A stretch of DNA of 8,721 nucleotides, taken from an uncultured Clostridia bacterium. Its GTDB lineage: Bacteria > Bacillota > Clostridia > Oscillospirales > Ruminococcaceae. The translations under genes were made by a program, and so were the position numbers. Positions 1-5,536 of the stretch are shown here, piece by piece (positions within the stretch are counted from its first letter, which is position 1; every line of letters starts with the position of its first letter). The stretch is from contig CALLQM010000174.1 in NCBI GenBank assembly GCA_938014855.1, positions 1 to 8,721 of the forward strand, given 5' to 3'. The notes under the pieces are model-generated. The model did no database searches. It saw only the letters and a program-made list of their open reading frames with translations, and had not been told where the DNA came from.

Positions 1-1
1 A

Positions 2-745
2 GAAAAGAGTGTAGAACGCGGTCGTGAAGGTTGCACAGAAATGGGAATTGACGGCCTTGTTGTCATCGGCGGTGATGGTTCGGTCCGTGGTTCTCGAGAT
101 TTGTCGCTTAAAGGGATTCCGTGTATTGGTATTCCGGGAACCATTGATAATGATATTGCCTGCTGTGACTATACGGTAGGATTTGATACTGCGGTTAATA
201 CTGTTATGGATATGGTCGATAAACTGCGTGATACCTCACAATCGCATGACCGTTGTTCCATAGTTGAAGTTATGGGCAGACACTGCGGTGATATTGCCTT
301 GCATGCAGGAATTGCTTGTGGTGCGTTAGCTATTTTAGTTCCGGAAGTGCCGTTTTCGATTGATGCAATCGTCCAGAAGATGCAGCGCACGCTTCGGACA
401 GGCAAAAAGCATTTTATCATTATGGTTGCTGAAGGCGTCACCAATGCAAATGGGATTGGTACTGTATACGATATTGCACGCGAAATTCAGGAGCGCACTG
501 GCGTAGAATCCCGCTCAACAGTTCTTGGACATGTACAGCGCGGCGGAGCACCGACAGCACGTGAGCGTGTACTTGCCAGTGAAATGGGCTTTCATGCAGT
601 AGAATTGTTGGAACAGGGAATCGGCAATCGTGTCGTTGTCAGCCATGACAATAAAATTGTAGATTATGATATTCTTGAAGCACTCAATATGAAGAAAGAG
701 TTTAACAAACGTTTGTACGATATTGCGGATGCAATCTCAATTTAA
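2..745 (+). CDS. pfkA: 6-phosphofructokinase, ATP-dependent type (5'-truncated by window edge)
   Basis: Phosphofructokinase phosphorylates fructose 6-phosphate to fructose 1,6-bisphosphate in glycolysis, in the cytoplasm. The reading frame is open from base 2 without a start, so the gene begins outside the window. The 247 residues visible match the bacterial PfkA family from about residue 79 of roughly 320, so some 78 N-terminal residues are missing, including the first glycine-rich ATP loop. Seen in order: the nucleotide-binding GGDGS, the catalytic PGTIDNDI (the base aspartate is the first D), SHDR then EVMGRHCGD for sugar-phosphate binding, VAEGV, and VLGHVQRGG with the substrate-binding histidine and arginine. 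The GGDGS glycine (rather than GGDDT) suggests the ATP-using rather than the pyrophosphate-using type. It ends at TAA and is followed at once by a terminator, so it is probably transcribed separately from the purine genes. The identification is firm. Confidence 0.95.
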   Translation, partial: EKSVERGREGCTEMGIDGLVVIGGDGSVRGSRDLSLKGIPCIGIPGTIDNDIACCDYTVGFDTAVNTVMDMVDKLRDTSQSHDRCSIVEVMGRHCGDIALHAGIACGALAILVPEVPFSIDAIVQKMQRTLRTGKKHFIIMVAEGVTNANGIGTVYDIAREIQERTGVESRSTVLGHVQRGGAPTARERVLASEMGFHAVELLEQGIGNRVVVSHDNKIVDYDILEALNMKKEFNKRLYDIADAISI

Positions 746-752
746 AAGATTA

Positions 753-786
753 AAAAAAGACTTCTGTTATTACAGAAGTCTTTTTT
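753..786 (+). terminator. Intrinsic terminator after pfkA
   Basis: A perfect GACTTCTGT / ACAGAAGTC stem (759-767 with 772-780) has a 4-base TATT loop. It is extended outward by six A-T pairs and ends in a run of T. The A-tract and T-tract are symmetric, so it could act on both strands. It lies 8 bases after the pfkA stop and separates glycolysis from the purine operon. Confidence 0.9.
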
Positions 787-904
787 AATGAAATAATGGA
801 ATAGTATCTTGTATGACCAATCGTTTGAATTTACAAAAAGCAAGTAGGCCATTTGTTTCTTTTCAATCATCCCTCCAATCTTTTGCAGTGAGACGCTTTT
901 GTCG
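787..904. other. Non-coding spacer upstream of the purine promoter
   Basis: About 118 bases between the pfkA terminator and the proposed purine promoter. I see no convincing gene, RNA motif or repeat here. The only open frame worth naming is a 42-codon minus-strand frame (742-870) that starts directly against a GGAGGG and reads back through the terminator. I do not consider it a gene. Confidence 0.5.
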
Positions 905-917
905 TTGAAAATCGACA
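900..917. promoter_or_regulatory. Small dyad over the -35 box, possible operator
   Basis: TGTCG (900-904) and CGACA (913-917) form an inverted repeat separated by 8 bases that contain the -35 box. A repressor binding here would block the promoter. The half-sites are only 5 bases and do not resemble the Bacillus PurBox (which contains CCGAAC), so chance is a real alternative. Confidence 0.25.
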
Positions 918-933
918 TGATTTCCTGTACACT
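905..933 (+). promoter_or_regulatory. Probable sigma-A promoter of the purine operon
   Basis: A TTGAAA -35 box (905-910) is followed by exactly 17 bases and a TACACT -10 box (928-933). This predicts a transcript starting near 940, about 15 bases before the GAGGTGG ribosome site at 954-960. It is the best-matching promoter I found between the pfkA terminator and purE. It is inferred from consensus only. A degenerate -10 keeps the confidence moderate. Confidence 0.5.
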
Positions 934-953
934 AAAGACAGTAAAATCACAAT

Positions 954-960
954 GAGGTGG
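954..960 (+). promoter_or_regulatory. Ribosome binding site of the leader ORF
   Basis: GAGGTGG lies five bases before a TTG codon at 966. It is far from purE (1150), so if it is used it must serve a small leader ORF. It is the main evidence that something is translated in this leader. Confidence 0.5.
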
Positions 961-965
961 TAAGA

Positions 966-1076
966 TTGTTTAAAAGTTCTACGAGTTTTTATACTGATGG
1001 AAACGGCCGTATTGCTTATGGCGGTCTTGTTGAGCCGTCATTCTGCGTTTCAGGGGATCAGTGCAAGTGTAAATAA
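966..1076 (+). CDS. Possible 36-residue leader peptide (TTG start)
   Basis: This short frame opens at TTG, five bases after the GAGGTGG site, and ends at TAA (1074-1076), 10 bases before the terminator-like hairpin at 1087. The product is hydrophilic, with three cysteines near the C-terminus (FCVSGDQCKCK) and no recognised family. The order of promoter, ribosome site, short ORF, hairpin and U-tract is that of a translated attenuator leader, but the codons show no run of one amino acid as in amino-acid attenuators. A GTG at 957 is in the same frame but overlaps the ribosome site. It could instead be the front of a frameshifted small membrane protein (see 997-1134). It is too short to be sure that it is made. 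Confidence 0.25.
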   Translation: MFKSSTSFYTDGNGRIAYGGLVEPSFCVSGDQCKCK

Positions 1077-1134
1077 ATGGTTTTGTCAGGTTGCGGGGAA
1101 CCGTAGCCTGTTTTCATTTTTAAGAAAAATGTAA
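997..1134 (+). CDS. Possible 45-residue small hydrophobic protein, unknown
   Basis: This frame runs from ATG at 997 to TAA at 1132-1134. It overlaps the 966-1076 frame by 80 bases in the +1 register. The N-terminus is strongly hydrophobic (METAVLLMAVLL), like a signal anchor, and the remainder is polar to basic, ending in LRKM. No good ribosome site precedes ATG 997. The open frame continues upstream to base 964 with more hydrophobic codons, and deleting one A from the AAAA run at 972-975 would join it to the well-placed TTG at 966. That would give a 55-residue protein beginning MFKVLRVFILMETAVLL. The stop lies just before the purE ribosome site. I recognise no family. It may be a real small membrane protein, a frameshifted remnant, or chance. 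Confidence 0.25.
   Translation: METAVLLMAVLLSRHSAFQGISASVNKWFCQVAGNRSLFSFLRKM
1018..1041 (+). ncRNA. Leader hairpin 1 (purine operon 5' leader)
   Basis: ATGGCGGT (1018-1025) can pair with GCCGTCAT (1034-1041) through six Watson-Crick and two G-U pairs, closing an 8-base loop. A rival pairing exists: ACGGC at 1003-1007 is complementary to GCCGT at 1034-1038, so this arm could switch partners. I see no match to a named riboswitch. Confidence 0.3.
1087..1121 (+). terminator. Terminator-like hairpin before purE, candidate attenuator
   Basis: CAGGTTGCGG (1087-1096) pairs with CCGTAGCCTG (1101-1110) over ten positions, two of them G-U, around a GGAA loop of the stable GNRA class. The U-rich tail TTTTCATTTTT (1111-1121) follows directly. 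It lies downstream of the proposed promoter and 29 bases before purE. If it works, it must be conditional, because it would otherwise silence the whole operon. The tail is interrupted by CA, so termination would be partial. Confidence 0.5.
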
Positions 1135-1149
1135 AAAGGATGTGCAGTT

Positions 1150-1647
1150 ATGGCAAACAAAAAAGTAGCTGTAATTATGGGCAGCGACAGCGATCTTCCG
1201 GTAGTAAAAAGTGCTGTTGAAGAATTGAAAAGTTTTGGGATCGGTGTGGAAGTGCATGTTATGAGTGCGCACAGAACGCCATCGGCAGCTTGTCAGTTTG
1301 CAGCAAATGCCAGAGAAAATGGCTTTGCAGCTATTATTGCGGCTGCAGGGAAAGCCGCTCATTTGGCAGGTGTTCTTGCTGCGCATACGACCCTTCCGGT
1401 AATTGGTATTCCGATCAAGTCATCTACTTTGGATGGTTTGGATGCGTTGCTTTCCACGGTGCAGATGCCTTCCGGCATCCCTGTCGCCACAGTTGCAATT
1501 GATGGCGCAAAAAATGCAGCAATCCTAGCGGCACAGATAATTGGAGTTACCGACGCTGAAGTTGCTTATAAACTTTCTTTACGCCGTGCTGATATGGAAA
1601 AAGAAGTCAAGGCAAAAGATGCAAAGATTCAAAAAGAGTTTTTATAA
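1150..1647 (+). CDS. purE: 5-(carboxyamino)imidazole ribonucleotide mutase / AIR carboxylase, PurE
   Basis: PurE forms CAIR, the carboxylated imidazole ribonucleotide of purine synthesis. Class I enzymes rearrange N5-CAIR made by PurK; class II enzymes carboxylate AIR directly. The 165-residue product is full length. It shows the phosphate-binding GSDSD (11-15), SAHRTP (39-44) with the catalytic histidine 41, AAGKAAHLAGV (65-75), and the TLPVIGIP...LDGLDALLSTVQMPSG block (81-109). These match class I. The AAG loop carries lysine where E. coli PurE has glycine. The C-terminal 35 residues are a charged helix. The ATG is preceded by AAGGA at 1136-1140. It is the first large gene of the operon. 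No purK is in the window, so either purK lies elsewhere or carboxylation is PurK-independent here. Confidence 0.95.
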   Translation: MANKKVAVIMGSDSDLPVVKSAVEELKSFGIGVEVHVMSAHRTPSAACQFAANARENGFAAIIAAAGKAAHLAGVLAAHTTLPVIGIPIKSSTLDGLDALLSTVQMPSGIPVATVAIDGAKNAAILAAQIIGVTDAEVAYKLSLRRADMEKEVKAKDAKIQKEFL

Positions 1648-1685
1648 ATAGTAAGAATAATAGGAAATTATTTAGGAGGTTCCAT

Positions 1686-2396
1686 ATGAAAAAGTTAGAA
1701 CAGCTTTATGAAGGAAAAGCCAAGAAAGTATTTAAAACAGATGATCCGAATGCCTATATTGTGGAATACAAAGACGATGCAACCGCATTTAACGGTTTAA
1801 AAAAGGGTACAATTGCTGATAAAGGCATAATCAACAATAAGGTATCCAACCATTTGATGAAAATGCTTGAAAAACATGGAATTCCTACTCATGTAATTGA
1901 AGAAATTTCTGACCGGGAAACGATTGTAAAAAAAGTTTCAATTGTGCCAATCGAAGTTATTGTACGAAATATTGCGGCTGGATCGATTTCAAAGCGTCTT
2001 GGCATACCGGAGGGAACGAAATTAGCTAAAACTGTTTTGGAATATAGCTACAAAAATGATGATTTAGGTGATCCAATGATCAATGATTATCACGTTTTTG
2101 CCATGGAACTTGCAACCCCGGAAGAATTAAAAACGATTGCCGACTATGCATTTAAAATTAATGACATTCTTGCTGCCTATCTTAAAGATATAAAAATCGA
2201 ACTGATTGACTTTAAGCTTGAATTTGGCAAAACACCGGACGGAACCATTATTCTTGCAGATGAAATTTCGCCGGATACTTGTAGATTCTGGGACAGCACA
2301 ACCGGCGAAAAATTGGACAAAGACAGATTTCGTCGGGACATGGGCGGCGTAGAAGGTGCTTATCACGAGGTAATGAAACGTCTGCTTGGAGAATAA
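1686..2396 (+). CDS. purC: SAICAR synthase (phosphoribosylaminoimidazole-succinocarboxamide synthase)
   Basis: PurC couples CAIR to aspartate with ATP to give SAICAR, directly after the PurE step. The 236-residue length is typical of bacterial single-domain PurC. Visible motifs are the ATP-binding EGKAK (9-13), VRNIAAGS (93-100), KNDDLGDP (123-130), DFKLEFG (175-181), the metal-binding DEISPDTCRFWD (192-203) and KDRFRRDMG (212-220). All key family blocks are intact. A textbook AGGAGGT ribosome site (1674-1680) sits five bases before the ATG, stronger than the site of purE. The gap to purE is 38 bases, with no terminator. Adenylosuccinate lyase (PurB), which takes the next step, is not in the window. 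Confidence 0.97.
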   Translation: MKKLEQLYEGKAKKVFKTDDPNAYIVEYKDDATAFNGLKKGTIADKGIINNKVSNHLMKMLEKHGIPTHVIEEISDRETIVKKVSIVPIEVIVRNIAAGSISKRLGIPEGTKLAKTVLEYSYKNDDLGDPMINDYHVFAMELATPEELKTIADYAFKINDILAAYLKDIKIELIDFKLEFGKTPDGTIILADEISPDTCRFWDSTTGEKLDKDRFRRDMGGVEGAYHEVMKRLLGE

Positions 2397-2398
2397 AT

Positions 2399-2424
2399 CA
2401 TGTTGCGGCTGCTATGCCGACATG
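2399..2424 (+). ncRNA. Intercistronic hairpin between purC and purF
   Basis: CATGT (2399-2403) pairs with ACATG (2420-2424), and CGGC (2406-2409) pairs with GCCG (2416-2419). This gives a nine-pair stem with a 2-base TG bulge and a TGCTAT loop. It starts three bases after the purC stop and ends three bases before the purF ribosome site (GAGGAGA, 2428-2434). No U-tract follows, so it is not a terminator. RNA processing, stability or translation control of purF are possible roles. Confidence 0.45.
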
Positions 2425-2441
2425 TATGAGGAGATGAGTCA

Positions 2442-3896
2442 ATGTTTGAAAACCTCCATGAAGAATGCGGAGTGTTTGGTATATATGAACCGAAACGTGC
2501 AGATGTATCAACAAACACTTATTTTGCGCTTTATGCACTCCAGCATCGAGGGCAGGAAAGCTGCGGCATTGCAGTGAACGATAAAGGTGTCATTAATTGT
2601 CATAAAAATATTGGTCTTGTTCATGAAGTGTTTAATCGAGAGGTACTGGATAAACTGGGACAGGGAACTATGGCGGTAGGACACTGCCGCTATTCCACTA
2701 CCGGAAATTCCAATGCAATAAATGCGCAGCCGCTTGTCGTTCGGCATTGCAAAGGCACTATGGCTCTGGCGCATAATGGAAATCTCGTCAATGCTCCGGA
2801 ACTTCGCAAACAATTGGAACTTAATGGTGCTATTTTTCACACGACCAACGATACTGAAGTTATCAGTTATTTGATCACACGTGAGCGGCTTATGTCGCCG
2901 AGCATTGAAGAAGCGGTTGCAAAAACGATGTATTCCATAAAAGGTGCTTATTCGCTCATCATTATGTCTCCTAAAAAGTTGATAGCGGCGCGAGATCCCA
3001 ATGGATTCCGCCCGCTTTGCATTGGAACACTTGAAAATGGGGGATATGTATTTGCTTCTGAGTCCTGTGCGTTAGATAGTGTTGGAGCACAGTTTTTGCG
3101 TGATATGGAACCGGGAGAGATCGTAGTAGCTGAAAACAATGAATTGCGCAGTATTAAAGCGCATTGTACAGAAAAAGGCTCCATTTGTGTATTTGAATAC
3201 GTTTACTTTGCGCGCCCTGATTCAGTCATTGAAGGAATCAGCGTTCATGAAGCTCGCCAGCGGGCAGGCCGAATTTTATACCGAGAACAGCCTGTGGAAG
3301 CAGATGTTGTAATCGGTGTACCGGATTCCGGATTGGATGCCGCGTTGGGCTATTCAAAAGAATCGGGTATTCCGTATGGCGTTGGGTTTATTAAAAACCG
3401 TTATGTCGGGCGTACCTTTATCCAACCTTCTCAAGGACAACGTGAAAACTCTGTTCGCATCAAACTCAATGTAATTTCGGAGACTGTTCGTGGAAAACGT
3501 GTGGTTTTGGTGGATGATTCGATTGTTCGTGGGACAACGTGTGCACGCATTGTTCGTTTATTGCGTGAAGCAGGAGCAACGGAAGTACATTTTGCGGTGT
3601 CTGCTCCACCATTCAAATTTCCTTGCTTTTTTGGGACGGATATTGACAGTCAGGACAAGCTGATCGCTTGCCGTCTTACAATTCCTGAAATTGCAAAAGA
3701 AGTTGGTGTCGATTCGCTCAACTATCTAAGCGTTGAAGGCGTAAAAACGATTGCGGAAGGTGCAGGATGTGGGTTCTGTGTTGGTTGTTTTACTGGAAAA
3801 TATCCAATCAGCGTACCGAATCAACTGCAAAAGGATAAGTTTGAAATGAAAATTGAGCATGATGAAAAGCAGGAGGACAAAACAAATGCAGAGTAG
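2442..3896 (+). CDS. purF: Amidophosphoribosyltransferase (glutamine PRPP amidotransferase) precursor
   Basis: PurF makes phosphoribosylamine from PRPP and glutamine, the committed step of the pathway. The 484-residue protein has an N-terminal Ntn glutaminase domain and a C-terminal phosphoribosyltransferase domain. After the 8-residue leader MFENLHEE comes cysteine 9 (CGVFGIY), expected to become the N-terminal nucleophile after self-cleavage. Glutaminase motifs follow: LQHRGQES (33-40), GHCRYSTTGNS (80-90), HNGNLVN (111-117) and ARDPNGFRPL (183-192). The PRPP loop is VLVDDSIVRGTT (355-366). Cysteines 249 and 395 and the CGFCVGC cluster (443-449) match the iron-sulfur ligands of the B. subtilis-type enzyme, so an oxygen-sensitive 4Fe-4S form is expected. 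Its 3' end overlaps purM by 11 bases. Feedback inhibition by AMP/GMP is a family property, not seen here. Confidence 0.97.
   Translation: MFENLHEECGVFGIYEPKRADVSTNTYFALYALQHRGQESCGIAVNDKGVINCHKNIGLVHEVFNREVLDKLGQGTMAVGHCRYSTTGNSNAINAQPLVVRHCKGTMALAHNGNLVNAPELRKQLELNGAIFHTTNDTEVISYLITRERLMSPSIEEAVAKTMYSIKGAYSLIIMSPKKLIAARDPNGFRPLCIGTLENGGYVFASESCALDSVGAQFLRDMEPGEIVVAENNELRSIKAHCTEKGSICVFEYVYFARPDSVIEGISVHEARQRAGRILYREQPVEADVVIGVPDSGLDAALGYSKESGIPYGVGFIKNRYVGRTFIQPSQGQRENSVRIKLNVISETVRGKRVVLVDDSIVRGTTCARIVRLLREAGATEVHFAVSAPPFKFPCFFGTDIDSQDKLIACRLTIPEIAKEVGVDSLNYLSVEGVKTIAEGAGCGFCVGCFTGKYPISVPNQLQKDKFEMKIEHDEKQEDKTNAE
3871..3876 (+). promoter_or_regulatory. Ribosome binding site that sets the purM start
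   Basis: AGGAGG inside the purF 3' end lies nine bases before ATG 3886. It favours that start over the in-frame TTG at 3853, which would add 11 charged residues not typical of PurM. Confidence 0.8.
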
Positions 3897-4926
3897 CTAT
3901 TCTAGTTCCTATAAAGCGGCGGGTGTAGATGTGACTGCTGGATATAAAGCAGTTGAACTGATGAAACAGCATGTTGCCCGAACTGCTCTTCCTGGACTTT
4001 TGGGTGATATCGGCGGCTTTGGCGGACTGTTTGAATTGGATTTGTCAGGAATGCCAAACCCGGTTCTATGTGCGGGAACAGATGGAGTCGGAACCAAACT
4101 CAAGCTTGCATTTTTAATGGATAAGCATGACACGGTCGGAATTGATTGTGTTGCCATGTGTGTCAATGATATCATCTGCTGTGGAGCGAAACCCCTGCTT
4201 TTTCTTGATTACATTGCGTGCGGCAAAAACATTCCTGAAAAAATCGCGTCCATTGTTTCGGGTGTGGCAGAAGGATGTGTGCAGGCCGGCTGTGTGTTAA
4301 ATGGCGGAGAGACTGCAGAGATGCCGGGGTTTTATGCTGTGGATGAGTACGATTTGGCTGGATTTGCTGTTGGTGCGGTGGATAAATCACGTGTGCTGAA
4401 CAAAAATTCGGTAGACGCAGGCGACGCTTTGATTGGAATTCGTTCCAGCGGAGTTCATTCAAATGGATTTTCATTGGTGCGAAAGATATTCAAAATTGAT
4501 ACAGACGGCGGGCTCAATCAATATTACGATGAACTGGGAATGACTTTGGGTGAATCTCTGCTAACCCCTACCAAAATTTATGTTAAACCAGTACTTGCGC
4601 TAATGGAACAACTGACGGTCAAATCCATTTCCCACATTACAGGCGGGGGATTTTACGAAAACATTCCACGCGCTTTGCCAGAAGGTAAACGTGCAAAAAT
4701 TAGCAAAAAAGCTGCTGGAACGCTTCCTATTTTTGATCTCATGCAAAAAACAGGGAAAATTTCTGAGCGCGATATGTATAACACGTTTAATATGGGAACT
4801 GGTATGGTTTTAATAGTTGACAAGCAAGATGCGCAAAAAGCAGTAGAGTTGTTAAATAGTAACGGAGAAGATGCCCGCGTAATCGGTTATATTGAAAATG
4901 GTGAAAAAGGGATCGAACTATGCTAA
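3886..4926 (+). CDS. purM: Phosphoribosylformylglycinamidine cyclo-ligase (AIR synthase)
   Basis: PurM closes the imidazole ring, converting FGAM to AIR with ATP. From ATG 3886 the product has 346 residues, the usual length. Visible are YKAAGVDV near the N-terminus (a conserved PurM opening), GDIGGFGGLFEL (40-51), the ATP-binding GTDGVGTK (64-71), VNDIICCGAKPLLFLDY (93-109), NGGETAEMPG (139-148), SSGVHSNGFSL, the HITGGGFYENIPR block and the C-terminal NMGTGM. Nothing essential is missing. It overlaps purF by 11 bases and purN by 7 bases (ATGCTAA), which suggests translational coupling of three enzymes. Its substrate, FGAM, needs FGAM synthase (PurL with PurQ/PurS or a fused PurL), which is not in the window. 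Confidence 0.97.
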   Translation: MQSSYSSSYKAAGVDVTAGYKAVELMKQHVARTALPGLLGDIGGFGGLFELDLSGMPNPVLCAGTDGVGTKLKLAFLMDKHDTVGIDCVAMCVNDIICCGAKPLLFLDYIACGKNIPEKIASIVSGVAEGCVQAGCVLNGGETAEMPGFYAVDEYDLAGFAVGAVDKSRVLNKNSVDAGDALIGIRSSGVHSNGFSLVRKIFKIDTDGGLNQYYDELGMTLGESLLTPTKIYVKPVLALMEQLTVKSISHITGGGFYENIPRALPEGKRAKISKKAAGTLPIFDLMQKTGKISERDMYNTFNMGTGMVLIVDKQDAQKAVELLNSNGEDARVIGYIENGEKGIELC

Positions 4927-5519
4927 AAAATGTTGTAGTATTAGTATCCGGCGGCGGTACAAATCTTCAGGCATTGATTGATGCACAAAATCGTGGTGAG
5001 ATTAAGGGCGGGAAAATTGTCGGTGTTATCAGTTCCAAAGAGGGCGTTTTTGCTTTGGAACGGGCAAAAAAAGCAGGCATTCCCGCAATTGTTGTGCCGC
5101 GTAAGAATTTTTCCCGGCGTGAGGATTTTGACAAGGAACTGTTAAGTCAACTTCAAAACATGAAAACTGATTTGGTTGTAATGGCAGGCTTTTTATGTAT
5201 CCTTGGTAAAACGATTTTAAAAGAATTCGATCGACGAATACTAAATGTACATCCGTCGTTAATTCCATCTTTTTGTGGGGATGGGTTTTATGGATTAAAG
5301 GTGCATAAAGCGGCACTTCAATATGGCGTAAAAGTAACCGGTGCAACGGTTCACTTTGTAAATGAAGTGACCGACGGAGGTCAAATCATCCTGCAAAAAG
5401 CGGTTGATATTGAAGAAAACGATACACCGGAACGTTTGCAAAAGCGAGTGATGGAACAGGCGGAATGGGAATTGCTCCCCAAAGCGGTATCACTTTTCTG
5501 TGAAGATAAAATCAAGTAA
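4920..5519 (+). CDS. purN: Phosphoribosylglycinamide formyltransferase (GAR transformylase)
   Basis: PurN transfers a formyl group from 10-formyltetrahydrofolate to GAR, giving FGAR. The 199-residue product has the standard formyltransferase fold: a phosphate-binding SGGGTNLQALI (10-20), VMAGFLCIL (87-95), the NVHPSLIPSF block with catalytic asparagine 109 and histidine 111, GATVHFV (141-147) and aspartate 152 in TDGGQIILQ. The active-site Asn-His-Asp trio is complete. The segment after HPSLIPSF reads CGDGFYGLKVH rather than the PGLHTHRQAL of E. coli; I believe this is a common variant in Clostridia. The ATG overlaps the purM stop by 7 bases, with AAGGGA upstream inside purM. A folate-independent PurT is not seen in the window. 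Confidence 0.96.
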   Translation: MLKNVVVLVSGGGTNLQALIDAQNRGEIKGGKIVGVISSKEGVFALERAKKAGIPAIVVPRKNFSRREDFDKELLSQLQNMKTDLVVMAGFLCILGKTILKEFDRRILNVHPSLIPSFCGDGFYGLKVHKAALQYGVKVTGATVHFVNEVTDGGQIILQKAVDIEENDTPERLQKRVMEQAEWELLPKAVSLFCEDKIK

Positions 5520-5521
5520 CG

Positions 5522-5528
5522 AAAAGGA
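5522..5528 (+). promoter_or_regulatory. Ribosome binding site that sets the IMP cyclohydrolase start
   Basis: AAAAGGA runs into the ATG at 5528, leaving no spacing. The in-frame ATG at 5537 lies eight bases after it, so 5537 is the better start. Confidence 0.65.
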
Positions 5529-5536
5529 TGAAAACT

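Noticed and set aside
742..870. Minus-strand 42-codon frame starting after GGAGGG and ending over the pfkA stop
   Set aside because: The GGAGGG abuts the ATG with no spacing, the frame reads through the strong terminator hairpin, and the product resembles nothing known.
1087..1110. T-box-like string GGGGAACCG in the leader hairpin
   Set aside because: The T-box needs a UGGN core and a preceding specifier-loop architecture. Here the core reads GGGAACC within a simple 10-pair hairpin, and the downstream genes are purine genes, not aminoacylation or amino-acid genes.
940..1149. Guanine, PRPP or ZTP riboswitch upstream of purE
   Set aside because: None of the conserved core strings I know for these classes is present. 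The GCCTG at 1106-1110 recalls the ZTP 3' segment but lacks the following GGGC and the upstream half.
1656..1672. AATAAT/ATTATT inverted repeat between purE and purC
   Set aside because: It is six A-T pairs only, expected by chance in an AT-rich spacer, with no U-tract.
2386..2577. 63-codon + frame overlapping the purF start
   Set aside because: It is an out-of-frame shadow of the purC end and the purF N-terminus, with no ribosome site and no family resemblance.
2508..2840. 110-codon minus-strand frame inside purF
   Set aside because: It lies antisense to the conserved glutaminase domain of PurF and shows no recognisable motifs. Other antisense frames (1120-1386, 3909-4175, 4172-4474, 5029-5346, 5573-5929, 7910-8237) fail for the same reason.
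3853..3885. Longer purM starting at TTG 3853
   Set aside because: It has no suitable ribosome site and adds 11 charged residues. AGGAGG at 3871-3876 points to ATG 3886.
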